DNA of 64,000 bases from Chloroflexota bacterium (lineage in GTDB: Bacteria; Chloroflexota; Anaerolineae; Anaerolineales; Villigracilaceae). The stretch covers positions 96,422-160,421 of the forward strand of contig JACPYX010000008.1 in NCBI GenBank assembly GCA_016195815.1, given 5' to 3'. Below the pieces are notes generated by a model, which worked only from the letters and a program-made list of their open reading frames with translations, had not been told where the DNA came from and made no database searches. Of the stretch, positions 63,895-64,000 are shown one piece after another. The number at the start of each line of letters is the position of its first letter. The stretch's first letter is position 1. Both the position numbers and the translations under genes were made by a program.

Positions 63895-64000
63895 ATGAAA
63901 TGTCCACACTGCGGAAAGACAACTCAGCAACATAAGATTGGGCTTACGAAAGCAGGCAGCCAGAGATACCGCTGTTATTTTTGCGAGTGCAGTTACACAC
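63895..64000 (+). mobile_element. IS1/IS1595-type transposase, N-terminal zinc ribbon (gene continues beyond window)
   Basis: ATG 63895 is preceded by AGGAGG and opens a frame encoding KCPHCGKTTQQHKIG, KAGSQRYRCYFCECSYT. A four-Cys zinc ribbon with GxQRYxC is the InsA-like N-terminus of IS1 and related transposases. Only 35 residues are in the window, so family and completeness are open; terminal inverted repeats were not identified. Confidence 0.7.

Noticed and set aside
63646..63933. Reverse frame starting inside the transposase gene
   Set aside because: It is in a different frame from the truncated secreted-type protein, whose own frame shows far more natural composition.
1..64000. tRNA, rRNA or CRISPR arrays
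   Set aside because: No cloverleaf-like sequence ending in a T-arm motif, no rRNA core sequence and no regularly spaced repeats of 24-40 bp were seen on reading both strands; short or divergent cases could be missed.

Overview
The window reads as chromosomal DNA of a Chloroflexota bacterium, most likely class Anaerolineae. This is inferred from protein style rather than a marker search: Pro/Thr-rich 'TPTP' tails and linkers after lipoprotein signals, an RpoC with a long coiled-coil insertion, GAF-histidine kinases, repeated DUF5671 membrane units, DUF11-type giant surface proteins, PdxST vitamin B6 synthesis, and a mixture of Shine-Dalgarno-led and apparently leaderless genes. No tRNA, rRNA or CRISPR array was seen.

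Layout. 0-9.4 kb: tail of a Pro/Thr-rich protein, a creatininase-family enzyme, rpoC with its own promoter and a terminator-like leader hairpin, a methyltransferase-like protein, a cation/proton antiporter, a MOCOS-like PLP enzyme and a DinB protein. 9.7-18.6 kb: a complete cytochrome c maturation operon (ccmE, F, H, G, a CcmI-like zinc-ribbon protein, a cytochrome c lipoprotein, ccmA, B, C, D-like). CcmE carries the Cys-type CXXXY haem motif. 18.6-26 kb: secreted lytic-transglycosylase-like protein, a membrane Fe-S oxidoreductase with two CCG domains, and sdhCDAB on the other strand; together with ccm these point to a respiring cell. 26-35 kb: cysteine-desulfurase-like enzyme, UspA, MobA, AmrS-type radical SAM enzyme, and a peptide-type ABC uptake system (binding protein and two permeases, no ATPases). 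34.6-43.7 kb: rhomboid, gmk, FmdB, a HicB/DinB-like fusion, tmk, HtrA protease, Ycf45-like R3H ATPase, pdxT and pdxS. 43.8-46.2 kb: GntR(YtrA-type)-slipin-SdpI-DUF4177 operon.

Replication region, 45-53.5 kb. A 14-bp core identical to the bacterial parS core lies at 45236-45249, dnaN is at 47652-48785, and a 438-bp gene-free stretch at 51300-51737 holds three perfect DnaA boxes plus several one- or two-mismatch copies. I read this as the chromosomal oriC, flanked by nucleotide-supply and partition functions (deoxynucleoside kinase, nucleotidyltransferase, DnaN). No dnaA, parA or parB is in the window.

53.6-64 kb: one gene encodes a 2754-residue secreted protein with about fifteen tandem DUF11/isopeptide-type domains, an LPRTG sequence and, directly after it, a sortase domain with His, Cys and Arg in place. 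This is the most unusual object here: sorting motif and sortase are in one polypeptide. It is followed by a small GlsB/YeaQ membrane protein, a probable gene remnant, a lipoprotein, and a gene whose 5' part is missing where an IS1/IS1595-type transposase gene begins at the right edge.

Regulation. Several genes have a -10 hexamer ending 5-8 nt before the start codon with no room for a ribosome-binding site (5308, 7317, 28594, 36049, 36122, 40982, 46352), suggesting leaderless mRNAs beside the SD-led ones. Strong hairpin terminators separate most operons; one at 18554-18594 carries the next gene's -10 box in its loop.
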